A DNA stretch of 64,000 bases from Treponema sp. (lineage in GTDB: Bacteria; Spirochaetota; Spirochaetia; Treponematales; Treponemataceae), in NCBI GenBank assembly GCA_022010055.1, contig CP091737.1, forward strand, positions 1,922,001-1,986,000, in the 5' to 3' direction. Position 1 is the first letter of the stretch. Every line of letters begins with the position of its first letter. The position numbers and the translations under genes were made by a program. Positions 39,318-47,319 of the stretch are shown here, one piece after another. The notes under the pieces were generated by a model that saw only the letters and a list, made by a program, of their open reading frames with translations, was not told the origin of the DNA and did not search any database.

Positions 39318-39664
39318 ACAAAAAAGGCGGAAAACGCCGCTCGCGCCTCCGCCGCTCACTACTCTGCAAAAGCCCATGGTCTTTTGCAGACGCCGCACCA
39401 TCATCAAGAAGGGCGGACAACCGCCCTACGCCTCAAACTCAACATACGTTTCGTTTTCGTCTACCCACCGTGCGGGCTCAATCGCCGCCCGCAACGCCCG
39501 CTAGCAGGAACGCACAACGCCTACTAAACACAAAAGCCCTTTCGGGCTCGTGTGCAAAGAAATTTATTAAATCGTAGGCTCGCAAACTCAGTTTGCTGCG
39601 CCTACCAAGCACATCCGGCATTCTCCGGGTTGTGCAAGGAAATTATCCTACTCGTTGGACGGCG
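39318..39664. repeat. hairpin-repeat array downstream of metA and fabZ
   Basis: Contains no gene. In order: a CTGCAAAA/TTTTGCAG hairpin (39364-39389); a repeat head GGGCGG-ACAA-CCGCCC (39407-39430) and tail (39462-39498) shared with 41553-41701; an AAAGCCC-TTTC-GGGCTTT-like hairpin near 39530; a GTAGGC..GCCTAC hairpin (39572-39604); and GCACA..TGTGC (39609-39635). The last part (39549-39616) resembles the 3' end of fabZ plus its downstream sequence. The hairpin GTTGGA..TCCAAC at 39654-39682 covers the fabZ stop codon and may be its terminator. Confidence 0.6.
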
Positions 39665-40093
39665 CTACTGCGCCGATCCAACAAGGCACATCCACTCGGC
39701 TTCGCAGCAGAGGGTGTCGCCAACGTAGAGCTTTCCGGCCTGTTTTATCATTTTTGGACTTGTGCGCAAATATGTGATTTCCATGCGCGCCTTGTCTCCA
39801 GGACGAACCTGATTTCTGAACTTTACCTTGTCCAGCGTCGCAAAAAAGAACAAGCTGTTTCCGGGAACAATTCCCTGATAGCGCAAAGCGGCGCCGCCAG
39901 CCTGAGCCATTGTCTCGCAAAGAATCACACCAGGAACTACAGGATATTCCGGAAAATGTCCCTTAAAGAAAAACTCATTTTCGGTAAAAGTATGTTCACA
40001 AACCGCGCCTTTTTCATCCGCGCTGACAATAGCGTCAACAAACAAAAACGGCTCGCGATGCGGCAACAAAGATTTTATATCAGTAGTCAGCAT
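39665..40093 (-). CDS. fabZ: (3R)-hydroxyacyl-ACP dehydratase
   Basis: Removes water from beta-hydroxyacyl-ACP in fatty-acid elongation. LLPHREPFLFVD, the catalytic His in FFKGHFPEYPVVPGVI and the Glu in ETMAQAGG are present. 142 residues. ATG 40093 is chosen for GGGAG five bases upstream (an ATG at 40105 is part of that site). The stop lies inside a strong palindrome. Last gene of the fab cluster; the 164-bp spacer to fabF (40094-40257) has an imperfect TTGGGGA/TCCCCAA pair and no gene. Confidence 0.92.
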   Translation of the reverse strand: MLTTDIKSLLPHREPFLFVDAIVSADEKGAVCEHTFTENEFFFKGHFPEYPVVPGVILCETMAQAGGAALRYQGIVPGNSLFFFATLDKVKFRNQVRPGDKARMEITYLRTSPKMIKQAGKLYVGDTLCCEAEWMCLVGSAQ

Positions 40094-40257
40094 TTTTTCT
40101 CCCATAAATCAAGAATTGCAAGGTTTACAAAGTCTTCACATCAACCGGGATTTTTAGGGGCAAAGCCCTTAAATCGTGCCGGTGGAAGACAAGGATTTGG
40201 GGAAAGAAAACATCCGCCTCGAAGCAGAGACGGTTTCATTCCCTCCCCAAAAAAAAC

Positions 40258-41509
40258 TTATTTTACCTTTTTCAAAATAATCGCGCCGTTATGACCGCCA
40301 AAACCAAAAGTCGCGCTCATCGCAGCATCAATATTCATATCTATTCCCTTGTTTGGAACATAATCAAGGTCGCAGCCGCCTTCTACATCCTGCTCTTCAA
40401 GATTGATTGTCGGTGGAACAAAACTGTCGTTAATCGCATTTATGCAGGCAATCGCCTCAATCGCTCCAGTCGCGCCAAGGCAGTGGCCGTGCATTGATTT
40501 TGTAGAAGAAATCTTAAGTTTTCGCGCATTTTCTTCACCAAAAGCAAGCTTAACCATGTTTGTTTCAGAAGGATCATTGATATGAGTAGAAGTTCCGTGC
40601 GCATTGTAATACTGAATCTCAGAAGGATCCATTCCGGCGTCTTTCAAAGCGCGTGTCATACATTTAGAACCGCAGATTCCATCCGGATTTGGCGAAGTAA
40701 GGTGATAACCATCGCAAGAAGAACCGTAACCGGCAACTTCAGCATAAATTTTCGCACCGCGGGCCTTGCGTGCTCATATTCTTCAAAAACAAGAACACCA
40801 GCGCCTTCACCCATTACAAAACCATTTCGCTTCTTGTCAAACGGACGGCTAGCCTTGGTCGGGTCATCATCAAAGCCTGTAGAAAGAGCGTGCAGAACTT
40901 CAAAAGAAACAATCGCATAGCCGTTGATTGTTGATTCAGCACCGCCAGTAAGGCAAACATCAAGCCTGCCTGAGCGAACCATGTCAAAAGCAACGCCCAT
41001 AGCGTCAGTTCCAGAAGAACAAGCGGTAGAAACAGCCTGAACCGGACCATGGCAGCCAAACTGCATGGCAATATTTCCGCCGGCTTCGTTCGGAATAAGC
41101 TCAGGAATTGTCATCGGTGCAGTCTTTGTGCATCCAGAATTAAAATAACCCTTTGCAGAAGCTTCTGTTACTTCAAAACCGCCGATTCCAACACCAAGAA
41201 TACAACCGGTTTCATCAAGAACATCCGCATTACCAAGCAATTTGAATCTTCCAGAGCCTGTTTAGCAGCCGCAACCGCATACTGCGAAAAGCGCGCCATT
41301 TTTCTAGCTTCCTTTGGATCCATATAATCACCAGGATTAAAGTCTTTTACTTCAGCCGCATAGTGAACCTTGTTTATAGAAGCATCAAAATGAGTAATCG
41401 GTCCAATACCGCTCTTTCCAGCCTTAATTCCGCTCCAAAATTCAGCGACACTGTTTCCAAGTGGAGTAATCGCTCCCAAACCTGTAATCACAACTCGTCT
41501 TTTTTCCAT
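40258..41509 (-). CDS. fabF: 3-oxoacyl-ACP synthase II (two frameshifts)
   Basis: Condensing enzyme of fatty-acid elongation. RRVVITGLGAITPLGN at the N-terminus, the active Cys in VSTACSSGTDAMG, the first His in NAHGTSTHINDPSE and the second in GHCLGATGAIEA, plus NATFGFGGHNGAII-type C-terminus are all present. Frames break near 41230 and 40660-40750. About 417 residues when repaired. No acpP gene lies beside it, though acpP often sits next to fabF. The 475-bp spacer upstream is occupied by repeats. Confidence 0.92.
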
Positions 41510-41552
41510 ATTTTTTCCTTAATTTTAATTTTATTTCTTTATACACTCAAAC

Positions 41553-41701
41553 AGAAGGGCGGGCAACCGCCCTACGGTCATTAACATCAATTAACAGTTT
41601 TGCTTGCAAAACTGCAAACGAAGCTAAATTAATAATCTTATTTTAAGAAATAAAAGCTTCGTTGTACCCACCGTACGGGCTCAAACGCCGCCCGTAACGC
41701 C
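41553..41701. repeat. dispersed hairpin repeat (second copy of the 39407 repeat)
   Basis: Head GGGCGG-GCAA-CCGCCC (41553-41576) and tail TACCCACCGTACGGGCTCAA onward (41665-41701) match the copy at 39407-39498. Between them here are a CAGTTTTG/CAAAACTG hairpin and a CGAAGCT/AGCTTCG hairpin that the other copy lacks. In the tail stem the first copy pairs G-C (TGCGGGC/GCCCGCA) where this one pairs A-T (TACGGGC/GCCCGTA). Confidence 0.7.
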
Positions 41702-41997
41702 TGCTGTTTTTATTCACCAAGCAAACAAGTTTGCTTGCTCCGCGGTTGGCAAACATCCTGTTTGCATCTCTTCCTTAACAACCCATACCAGTCATAAAAA
41801 CAGCGTCCTGCTGTTTTTATTCACCAAGCAAACAAGTTTGCTTGCTCCGCGGCAGGCAAATATCCTGTTTGCATCTCTTCCTTAACAGCCCATTCCTATC
41901 ATAAAAACAGCGTCCTGCTGTTTTTATTCTCAAGCCGCAGGCGGCTTGCTCCGCGGTTGGCAAACATCCTGTTTGCATTCCTTCATCAACAACCCAT
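41702..41997 (-). repeat. tandem repeat of the fabG 3' end and its downstream hairpins
   Basis: On the minus strand a unit of 104-106 bp occurs three times: the end of fabG (GGAATGGGTTGT and stop), a GCAAACAGG-TGTTTGC hairpin, CCGCGGAGCAAGC, a second hairpin and AAAAACAGC-AGGAC-GCTGTTTTT. Unit starts lie near 41997, 41893 and 41787. The copies of the fabG tail (GGRATGGGYTGTTAA) keep the residues Gly-Met-Gly-Cys and a stop while varying in silent positions. Confidence 0.75.
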
Positions 41998-42726
41998 TCC
42001 TCCGTCTATGCCTAGGGTTTGGCCTGTGATATAGGTTGACAGGTCGCTGGCAAGGAATAGAGCGGCGTTGGCGATGTCTTCTGGTTTTCCGGCGCGTTTT
42101 AACGGAACTGCGTCAATCATTGATTTTTTCAGGTCTTCGTTCAAAACGGCGGTCATATCTGTTTCAATAAAACCAGGAGCAATGCAGTTTACACGGATTC
42201 CGCGCGCGCCTACTTCTTTTGCAAGAGACTTGCTGTAGGCAATCAAGCCGCCCTTAGAAGCAGCATAGTTTACCTGGCCGCCCTGACCGTGGATTCCAAC
42301 AATCGAGCTCATATTGATAATTGAACCGGCACGCGCGCGGAGCATTGCGTTAGAAACAATCTGCGTAACAACAAAAGTTCCTGTAAGATTTACGTTCAGA
42401 ACGTTCTGCCAGTCTTCCATTTTCATCCTGAACGAAAGACCATCGCGCGTAATTCCAGCATTGTTCACAAGAACATCAAAATTTCCGGCTTCCGCAAGAG
42501 CCGCTTTTACAACTTCAGAAAGAACCTGTGAATCACCGACATTTGCACAAATCTCATGAAATACAGTTCCATTTTCTTTTGCAAATGCTTCAAGCTCAGG
42601 CTTTGCGGCAGAAGGTTTTGAGCACAGTCCCCACACTTCCGCGCCGTTAGCCAAAAAAGTTTCCACGATTTTTCGGCCGATTCCACGGCTAGAACCAGTA
42701 ACAAGAGCTTTTTTTCCTTTTAACAT
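41986..42726 (-). CDS. fabG: 3-oxoacyl-ACP reductase
   Basis: NADPH-dependent reduction of beta-ketoacyl-ACP. ALVTGSSRGIGRKI (cofactor loop), NNAGITRDG, the catalytic Ser in IINMSSIVG, Tyr/Lys in YAASKGGLIAYSKS and the C-terminal YITGQTLGIDGGMG are classical SDR/FabG features. 246 residues, no break. Second gene of the fab cluster, after fabD. The 250-bp spacer to fabD contains a strong hairpin and a REP-like palindrome (GCCTGCCGAAGGCAGGC near 42940-42957). Confidence 0.95.
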   Translation of the reverse strand: MLKGKKALVTGSSRGIGRKIVETFLANGAEVWGLCSKPSAAKPELEAFAKENGTVFHEICANVGDSQVLSEVVKAALAEAGNFDVLVNNAGITRDGLSFRMKMEDWQNVLNVNLTGTFVVTQIVSNAMLRARAGSIINMSSIVGIHGQGGQVNYAASKGGLIAYSKSLAKEVGARGIRVNCIAPGFIETDMTAVLNEDLKKSMIDAVPLKRAGKPEDIANAALFLASDLSTYITGQTLGIDGGMGC

Positions 42727-42795
42727 ATTTTTCCTTTTTTAAGCATCGCAGGCTTAATCTGCTTTTTTTAGGGGAAGAAAACCCTCTACCTTGAT

Positions 42796-42831
42796 CCGGG
42801 GGTTTTACTTCCCTTAAACCCCCGGTTTTTT
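42796..42831 (+). terminator. strong hairpin with T-run on the plus strand, between fabD and fabG
   Basis: CCGGGGGTTT (42796-42805) pairs with AAACCCCCGG (42816-42825) and TTTTTT follows on the plus strand. No plus-strand gene is upstream, so it may block antisense transcription or act as an mRNA-stabilising hairpin in the fab transcript. Confidence 0.55.
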
Positions 42832-42976
42832 CCAATCTTATATTTTTCAGTCCAAAAACCTAAATGCGTTAGGGTATGGAAGCCCTTTAGTTCCGAAGCG
42901 CAGCGCAGGAATGAGCCGGCAGGCGAAGGCTGGAACACCCGGCCTGCCGAAGGCAGGCAACGCCCGAATTCAGATT

Positions 42977-43926
42977 TTAAGCTTCCAGCCCGCTGATTGT
43001 TTCCACCGTATTAATAGAAGGAACTTTAAATTTCTCACCAAACTCTGTTTTTGCCCAAAGTCCGGAAAGAACTTTTCCAGGTCCAACTTCAAGAATCTGC
43101 CAGTCATCGTTCAAAATTGAAGCAAGAACCGCTTCTTCGGAAGTCCAGCGAACCGGATTTGTAAGATGAAGAACAGCATTCTTTTTAATTTCAGCGCCGC
43201 TTGTAACTTTTTTTCCTGTAACATTGCTGAACAAATCAATTTCGGGTCGTTGAATGCGACATCCGCAATCGCTTTTTCAAATTCATCCGCAGCCTTCTGC
43301 ATAAGCGGTGAATGGAACGGTCCTGCAACCGCAAGACGAAGCGCACGGCGGGCGCCAGCCTCTTTTGCCTTTGCCTCAACTTCCGTCAAAGCGTCAAATG
43401 TTCCGCTCACAACTGTCTGAACAGAACTGTTCAGGTTCGCGGCATAGGCATCTTTAATTCCAGAAGCAATTTCCTCAACCTTTTCCGGGGAAAGTCCAAT
43501 CACTGCGGTCATTCCTGGCGCATGGCCCGCGTTTTCAGCGGCAATTTCTTCGCAGACTTTCTGCATAATCTGACCGCGCTTCTGAACAACCTTTATTACA
43601 TCTTCAAAAGAAAAAACTCCGGCTGCATAAAGAGCCGGAAATTCACCAAGAGAAAAACCCATAGAAGCAGAAGGAACGATTCCCTTGCCTTCAAGAACTT
43701 TCATAGTTGCCAAAGAAGCTGTTGTAATCGCAAGCTGACTGTTATCTGAACGGCTAAGAACTTCTTTTTCTGATTCCCACATAAGGCGCGGCATATCTAC
43801 GCCAGTTATTTTTGAAACCTCATCAACAACCTTGCGCGCTTCCGGAAAAGCCTCGCAAATATCCTTTAACATGCCAGGTTCCTGCGCCCCCTGACCAGGG
43901 AATAAAAATGCAAATTTCTTAGACAT
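42977..43926 (-). CDS. fabD: malonyl-CoA:ACP transacylase (one frameshift)
   Basis: Loads malonyl groups on acyl carrier protein. FAFLFPGQGAQEPGM at the N-terminus, the nucleophile in SMGFSLGEFPALYAAG, RGQIMQ, GPFHSPLM with the catalytic His, and the C-terminal PVRWTSE and EVGPGKVLSGL are present. The frame breaks near 43222 (corrected LFSNVTGKKVTSGAEIKKN). About 316 residues. GAGGT lies before the ATG. First gene of the fab cluster. Confidence 0.92.
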
Positions 43927-44106
43927 AATTACCTCATATTTTTTAAAATGACATTTTTCTAGTTTTTGTCATCGCTGATAAGTCTAACAGAATAAGAGAA
44001 TTTGTCAAGCAAAAAGAAAAACGGCATCCGGGTTAATATTTAATAAAAAAATGTAACCTTCAATTCTGATGTTTGTTGTTTTAGTGTAAAGCGAATAACA
44101 ATAGAA

Positions 44107-44165
44107 TATAATCCAAGTCCCTGATGATTTCCTCTCCTTTTTCGTCAGGGACTTTTCTTTTTTTT
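44107..44165 (+). terminator. hairpin terminator in the dgt upstream region
   Basis: AAGTCCCTGA (44115-44124) pairs with TCAGGGACTT (44145-44154), followed by TTCTTTTTTTTT. A TATAAT (44107-44112) just before it belongs to the sequence AGAATATAATCCAAGT, repeated at 44193-44208 as AGAATATAATCTAAGT before dgt. No plus-strand gene is upstream in 43927-44106, so the terminator may insulate dgt or attenuate transcription from further upstream. Confidence 0.6.
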
Positions 44166-44207
44166 TGTTTTATGGAATTTTTACACAACAAAGAATATAA
44201 TCTAAGT

Positions 44208-45479
44208 ATGAAGAACGGCTTTGAATCAGAAAGATGCGATGAAAATAATCCAAAGTGGCAGGAAGCCATAAAACGCGAAACTCCGATTTATGACAGAAAC
44301 GACATCCGCTCCGACTTTGAGCGCGACTACACGCGCCTTCTGCACTGCCAGGCATACCGCCGCCTGAAGCACAAAACGCAGGTTTTCTACGCGCCGCACA
44401 ACGACCATGTATGCACAAGAATGGAACACGTTATGCACGTCGCAAGCGTGGCAAGCACAATATGCAAATACCTTGGACTTAACGAGCAGCTTTCCAATGC
44501 AATCGCCCTTGGGCACGACATCGGGCACGCGCCTTTCGGACACCACGGCGAGGACTGCCTAAACTCCCTTATGGAGCAAAAAGAAGGCAAAGACGCTCCT
44601 AAAAAATTCTGGCATGAGCGCAACTCCCTGTTTTTCGCAGATTTTATTGAAACACTTCCAGACCCGGACGGAATCGCACAACCGCTGAACCTTACATACG
44701 CGGTGCGCGACGGACTTATCTGCCACTGCGGCGAAATTGACCAGCAGGGAATAAAGCCAAGAAATGAGGCAATAGACTTGTATTCTATAAAACGCCCCGG
44801 ATTAATTCAGCCGTTCACATGGGAAGGCTGCGTTGTAAAAATCGCGGACAAAATCGCATATCTTGGCCGCGACATAGAAGACGCCCGGCAGTACCACATT
44901 CTTGACATGGCAGCGTACCGGCACATGCGCGAGATTGTCGCGACAACGCTGAGCTCAAAGGGAAGCCACGCATTCCGCAGCGGAAAAGCCGTTAACACAA
45001 CCGTTCTTATAAACGACCTGATTGTCGACCTTTGCCAGCAGAGCTCGCCGGAAAAAGGACTTTGCTTCAGCGAGGAATACTTTAACTTCATTTTGGAACT
45101 AAAAAAATTCAACTTTGCGCATATTTACAATCACTGGCGGCTAAAAGAATTTTCCTGCTATGCGGACAACTGCCTGCACACAATATTCAGGACGCTGATG
45201 CGCTATTACGACTACGCAAGAAACGGAAGGATGGCGCAGGCATTAAAATACTATCCTGTCCTAGGCAAAACTTTTACAGAATGGCTTATCAAGTACACAA
45301 ACTACCGCCCCGCGACATGGAAAACAGATGTGGACAGAAAAAAAATACTGCGTATAAACACAACGCAGTTTTTCAACATGAACGACATCGGCTCATACAC
45401 AAAATGCGTAGTGGAATTTATCTCTGGAATGACAGACGTGTTTGCAATACAGGTTTATGACGAGATAATTTCGTTTTAA
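44208..45479 (+). CDS. dgt: dGTP triphosphohydrolase-like HD-domain protein
   Basis: Splits dNTPs to nucleoside and triphosphate. RDYTRLLHCQAYRRLKHKTQVF, the metal His in TRMEHVMHVA, and the HD pair in AIALGHDIGHAPFGHHGE are conserved, as is IADKIAYLGRDIEDA later. 423 residues. I start at ATG 44208, six bases after TATAAT and without a Shine-Dalgarno; an in-frame ATG at 44172 is possible but lies upstream of that box. Monocistronic. Confidence 0.88.
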   Translation: MKNGFESERCDENNPKWQEAIKRETPIYDRNDIRSDFERDYTRLLHCQAYRRLKHKTQVFYAPHNDHVCTRMEHVMHVASVASTICKYLGLNEQLSNAIALGHDIGHAPFGHHGEDCLNSLMEQKEGKDAPKKFWHERNSLFFADFIETLPDPDGIAQPLNLTYAVRDGLICHCGEIDQQGIKPRNEAIDLYSIKRPGLIQPFTWEGCVVKIADKIAYLGRDIEDARQYHILDMAAYRHMREIVATTLSSKGSHAFRSGKAVNTTVLINDLIVDLCQQSSPEKGLCFSEEYFNFILELKKFNFAHIYNHWRLKEFSCYADNCLHTIFRTLMRYYDYARNGRMAQALKYYPVLGKTFTEWLIKYTNYRPATWKTDVDRKKILRINTTQFFNMNDIGSYTKCVVEFISGMTDVFAIQVYDEIISF

Positions 45480-45492
45480 ATAAACTTATTTA

Positions 45493-45693
45493 ACCTTAAT
45501 TTCGAGTTTTTTTTGCAAATTATGAAAGAACGCTCTCGGCAGCTTTCCAATTTGCTCAGATGGATTTGGCTCGCGCTACGCTTGTATTAATTCGGGTGCT
45601 CCGCACTTTAATTAATTCAATCGCCAAAAATCTTCTCAAATTGCAAATCTGCCTGCGCTTTTATTCTTTTTACAACAAGCTCGACATTTAGGC
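45493..45693 (-). mobile_element. MITE-like element, family 1 (copy C)
   Basis: A 201-bp copy inverted relative to the 2944 element. Ends are ACCTTAATTTCGAGTTTTTT and AGCTCGACATTTAGGC, flanked by TATTTA (45487-45492 and 45694-45699). It fills the spacer between the converging genes dgt and pgsA. Confidence 0.82.
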
Positions 45694-45713
45694 TATTTAC
45701 AGCAATCGGAAAT

Positions 45714-46337
45714 TTATTTTTCCTGCTTAAAAATACCTGCAAAGGCACGGATATAATCAATAAAGGATATATAGCTCAGAAGCACGCAGACAGCAAACAT
45801 TACATAAGCAACCGTATGCAAGGTCGGCATATAAGCAGAAATGTCTATATTTGTGCCCAGCCGGATAAAAGACTCAACGGCAAGCATATAAAATCCGGAA
45901 GCGATGTAAAAGACCGTCTTAAGCTTTCCGCCTTTTCGCGCGGCAATCGCAGTTCCACGGCTTACAGCGACCATCCTTAAAAAATTCATCGTAAACTCGC
46001 GGTAAAGAATCAGAACAAAACAGACAGCCGGCATATATCCTGCAGGATTCAAAACAGCGCTGAACGAATGCTGGGCGCAAGCAAAAAGCGTAAGGTTCAG
46101 CATAACGTCCGCAAAAGGGTCAAAGAGTTTTCCAAAATCGCTTACTTCGCCATTTTTTCTTGCATAATGACCGTCAAAATAATCCGTAAGCTGCGCAAGC
46201 GCAAGCAGAGGAATCATTATACAGGCAGAAATTTTTGCCAAATTTTCATTTTGAGCCCAAACCGGAATAAAATAAATAAAAAAGAATACCGGCGCAAAGC
46301 AAACTCTAGCCAGCGTAAATTTGTTAGACGTCTTCAT
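45714..46337 (-). CDS. pgsA: CDP-alcohol phosphatidyltransferase, probably phosphatidylglycerophosphate synthase
   Basis: A polytopic inner-membrane enzyme of 207 residues that joins CDP-diacylglycerol to glycerol 3-phosphate. The catalytic signature D-G-x2-A-R-x8-G-x3-D-x3-D is complete (DGHYARKNGEVSDFGKLFDP then FAD). NKFTLARVCFAPVFFF is the usual start. About five or six membrane helices. A TATAAT lies 18 bases and an AGGA about 8 bases before the ATG. Other alcohol acceptors cannot be excluded. Confidence 0.87.
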   Translation of the reverse strand: MKTSNKFTLARVCFAPVFFFIYFIPVWAQNENLAKISACIMIPLLALAQLTDYFDGHYARKNGEVSDFGKLFDPFADVMLNLTLFACAQHSFSAVLNPAGYMPAVCFVLILYREFTMNFLRMVAVSRGTAIAARKGGKLKTVFYIASGFYMLAVESFIRLGTNIDISAYMPTLHTVAYVMFAVCVLLSYISFIDYIRAFAGIFKQEK

Positions 46338-46398
46338 AATAATCCTGATATTTTCATTATAGCAAAAAAAAGCCGATTAGAAAAGCATTGAAAATTTA

Positions 46399-47220
46399 CT
46401 AAAAATGCGTTTTAAAATCCTGAACAACACTTATTGAAGAAGTGATGTTGTATCCCGGAAGCTCAACCGCGCTGATTTTTATCGCTCTTTCCACAAGCAC
46501 AGAAGAATCAGCGACTCCCTGAAGCGTCAAAGTATTTCCGTTGATAACTGCGCGCAAAAATTCAATATTCAGCTTGTATTCAAAAATCAATTTATTAACA
46601 AGATGCTGGCAATTTATAAGCTCCTGAAGCTTCGCTTTCCCGGCAAGCTCTTTTTCCGGCGTTACAACTGACTTTGCAAGAGAAACAATAACATCCGAAG
46701 CAGTTTCCACATCAAACATTCCTGTATTCATAACCATCAGGAACTGCTGGGGATTTTCAATCTCGGCATTAAAGAAACTTTTATGGAAGCCCTTGCGGTT
46801 GTTATCGCTTTCGGTAATGCGCTGGAGCGCCTGTTTTTCGTTCCAGCCGTGTTCCTTCATAAGCCGTTCCATCCTGACTGAATCTTTCGCCACAAAACGA
46901 AGCGGAATCAGGTTCGGAAGATTTTCCAGAATAAGAAAAGAACCTCTTCCAAGCAGAATGCAATTTCCCTCCGCGGCAGTATCCAGAACGGCAGTCTGAA
47001 GATAATTCAGATATTCATCGCGGTCTTTTACCAAAGATGCAAAAAATCCCGGCTTGCGCTCGTCATATTTTTTCAGTTTTTCCGGGGAAAAGCCTAAATC
47101 CACTATGCGTTTTTCAAGTTCTTTTCTGTTTACAAATCTATAACCAAGTTTTTCAGAGAGCGCCTTTGAAATTTCGTCCCCTAATGCTGCTACCTGCCGT
47201 GAAATTGCTATAATCGCCAT
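46399..47220 (-). CDS. cytidylate-kinase-like protein with C-terminal BON-like domain
   Basis: 273 residues. The N-terminal 190 residues match the cytidylate-kinase-like family (AISRQVAALGDEISKALSEKLGYRFVNRKEL; LLGRGSFLIL; PLRFVAKDSVRMERL), but the P-loop is altered (SRQVAALGDEIS instead of G-x4-GK-S/T), so kinase activity is doubtful. Residues about 200-265 (LNIEFLRAVINGNTLTLQG to SAVELPGY) look like a BON-type fold. GGAGG precedes the ATG. Role unknown. Confidence 0.72.
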   Translation of the reverse strand: MAIIAISRQVAALGDEISKALSEKLGYRFVNRKELEKRIVDLGFSPEKLKKYDERKPGFFASLVKDRDEYLNYLQTAVLDTAAEGNCILLGRGSFLILENLPNLIPLRFVAKDSVRMERLMKEHGWNEKQALQRITESDNNRKGFHKSFFNAEIENPQQFLMVMNTGMFDVETASDVIVSLAKSVVTPEKELAGKAKLQELINCQHLVNKLIFEYKLNIEFLRAVINGNTLTLQGVADSSVLVERAIKISAVELPGYNITSSISVVQDFKTHF

Positions 47221-47319
47221 GATGCGCCTCCAAAAATAAGTTTAACAATACACAATAATCATCAAAGAGTAATAATATTGCGTTTTTTGGCAGTTGTCAA
47301 AAAATATGTGAACAAAAAT

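Noticed and set aside
41510..41985. An acpP gene between fabG and fabF, the common arrangement
   Set aside because: No frame encodes the DSL phosphopantetheine motif; the stretch is all hairpin repeats.
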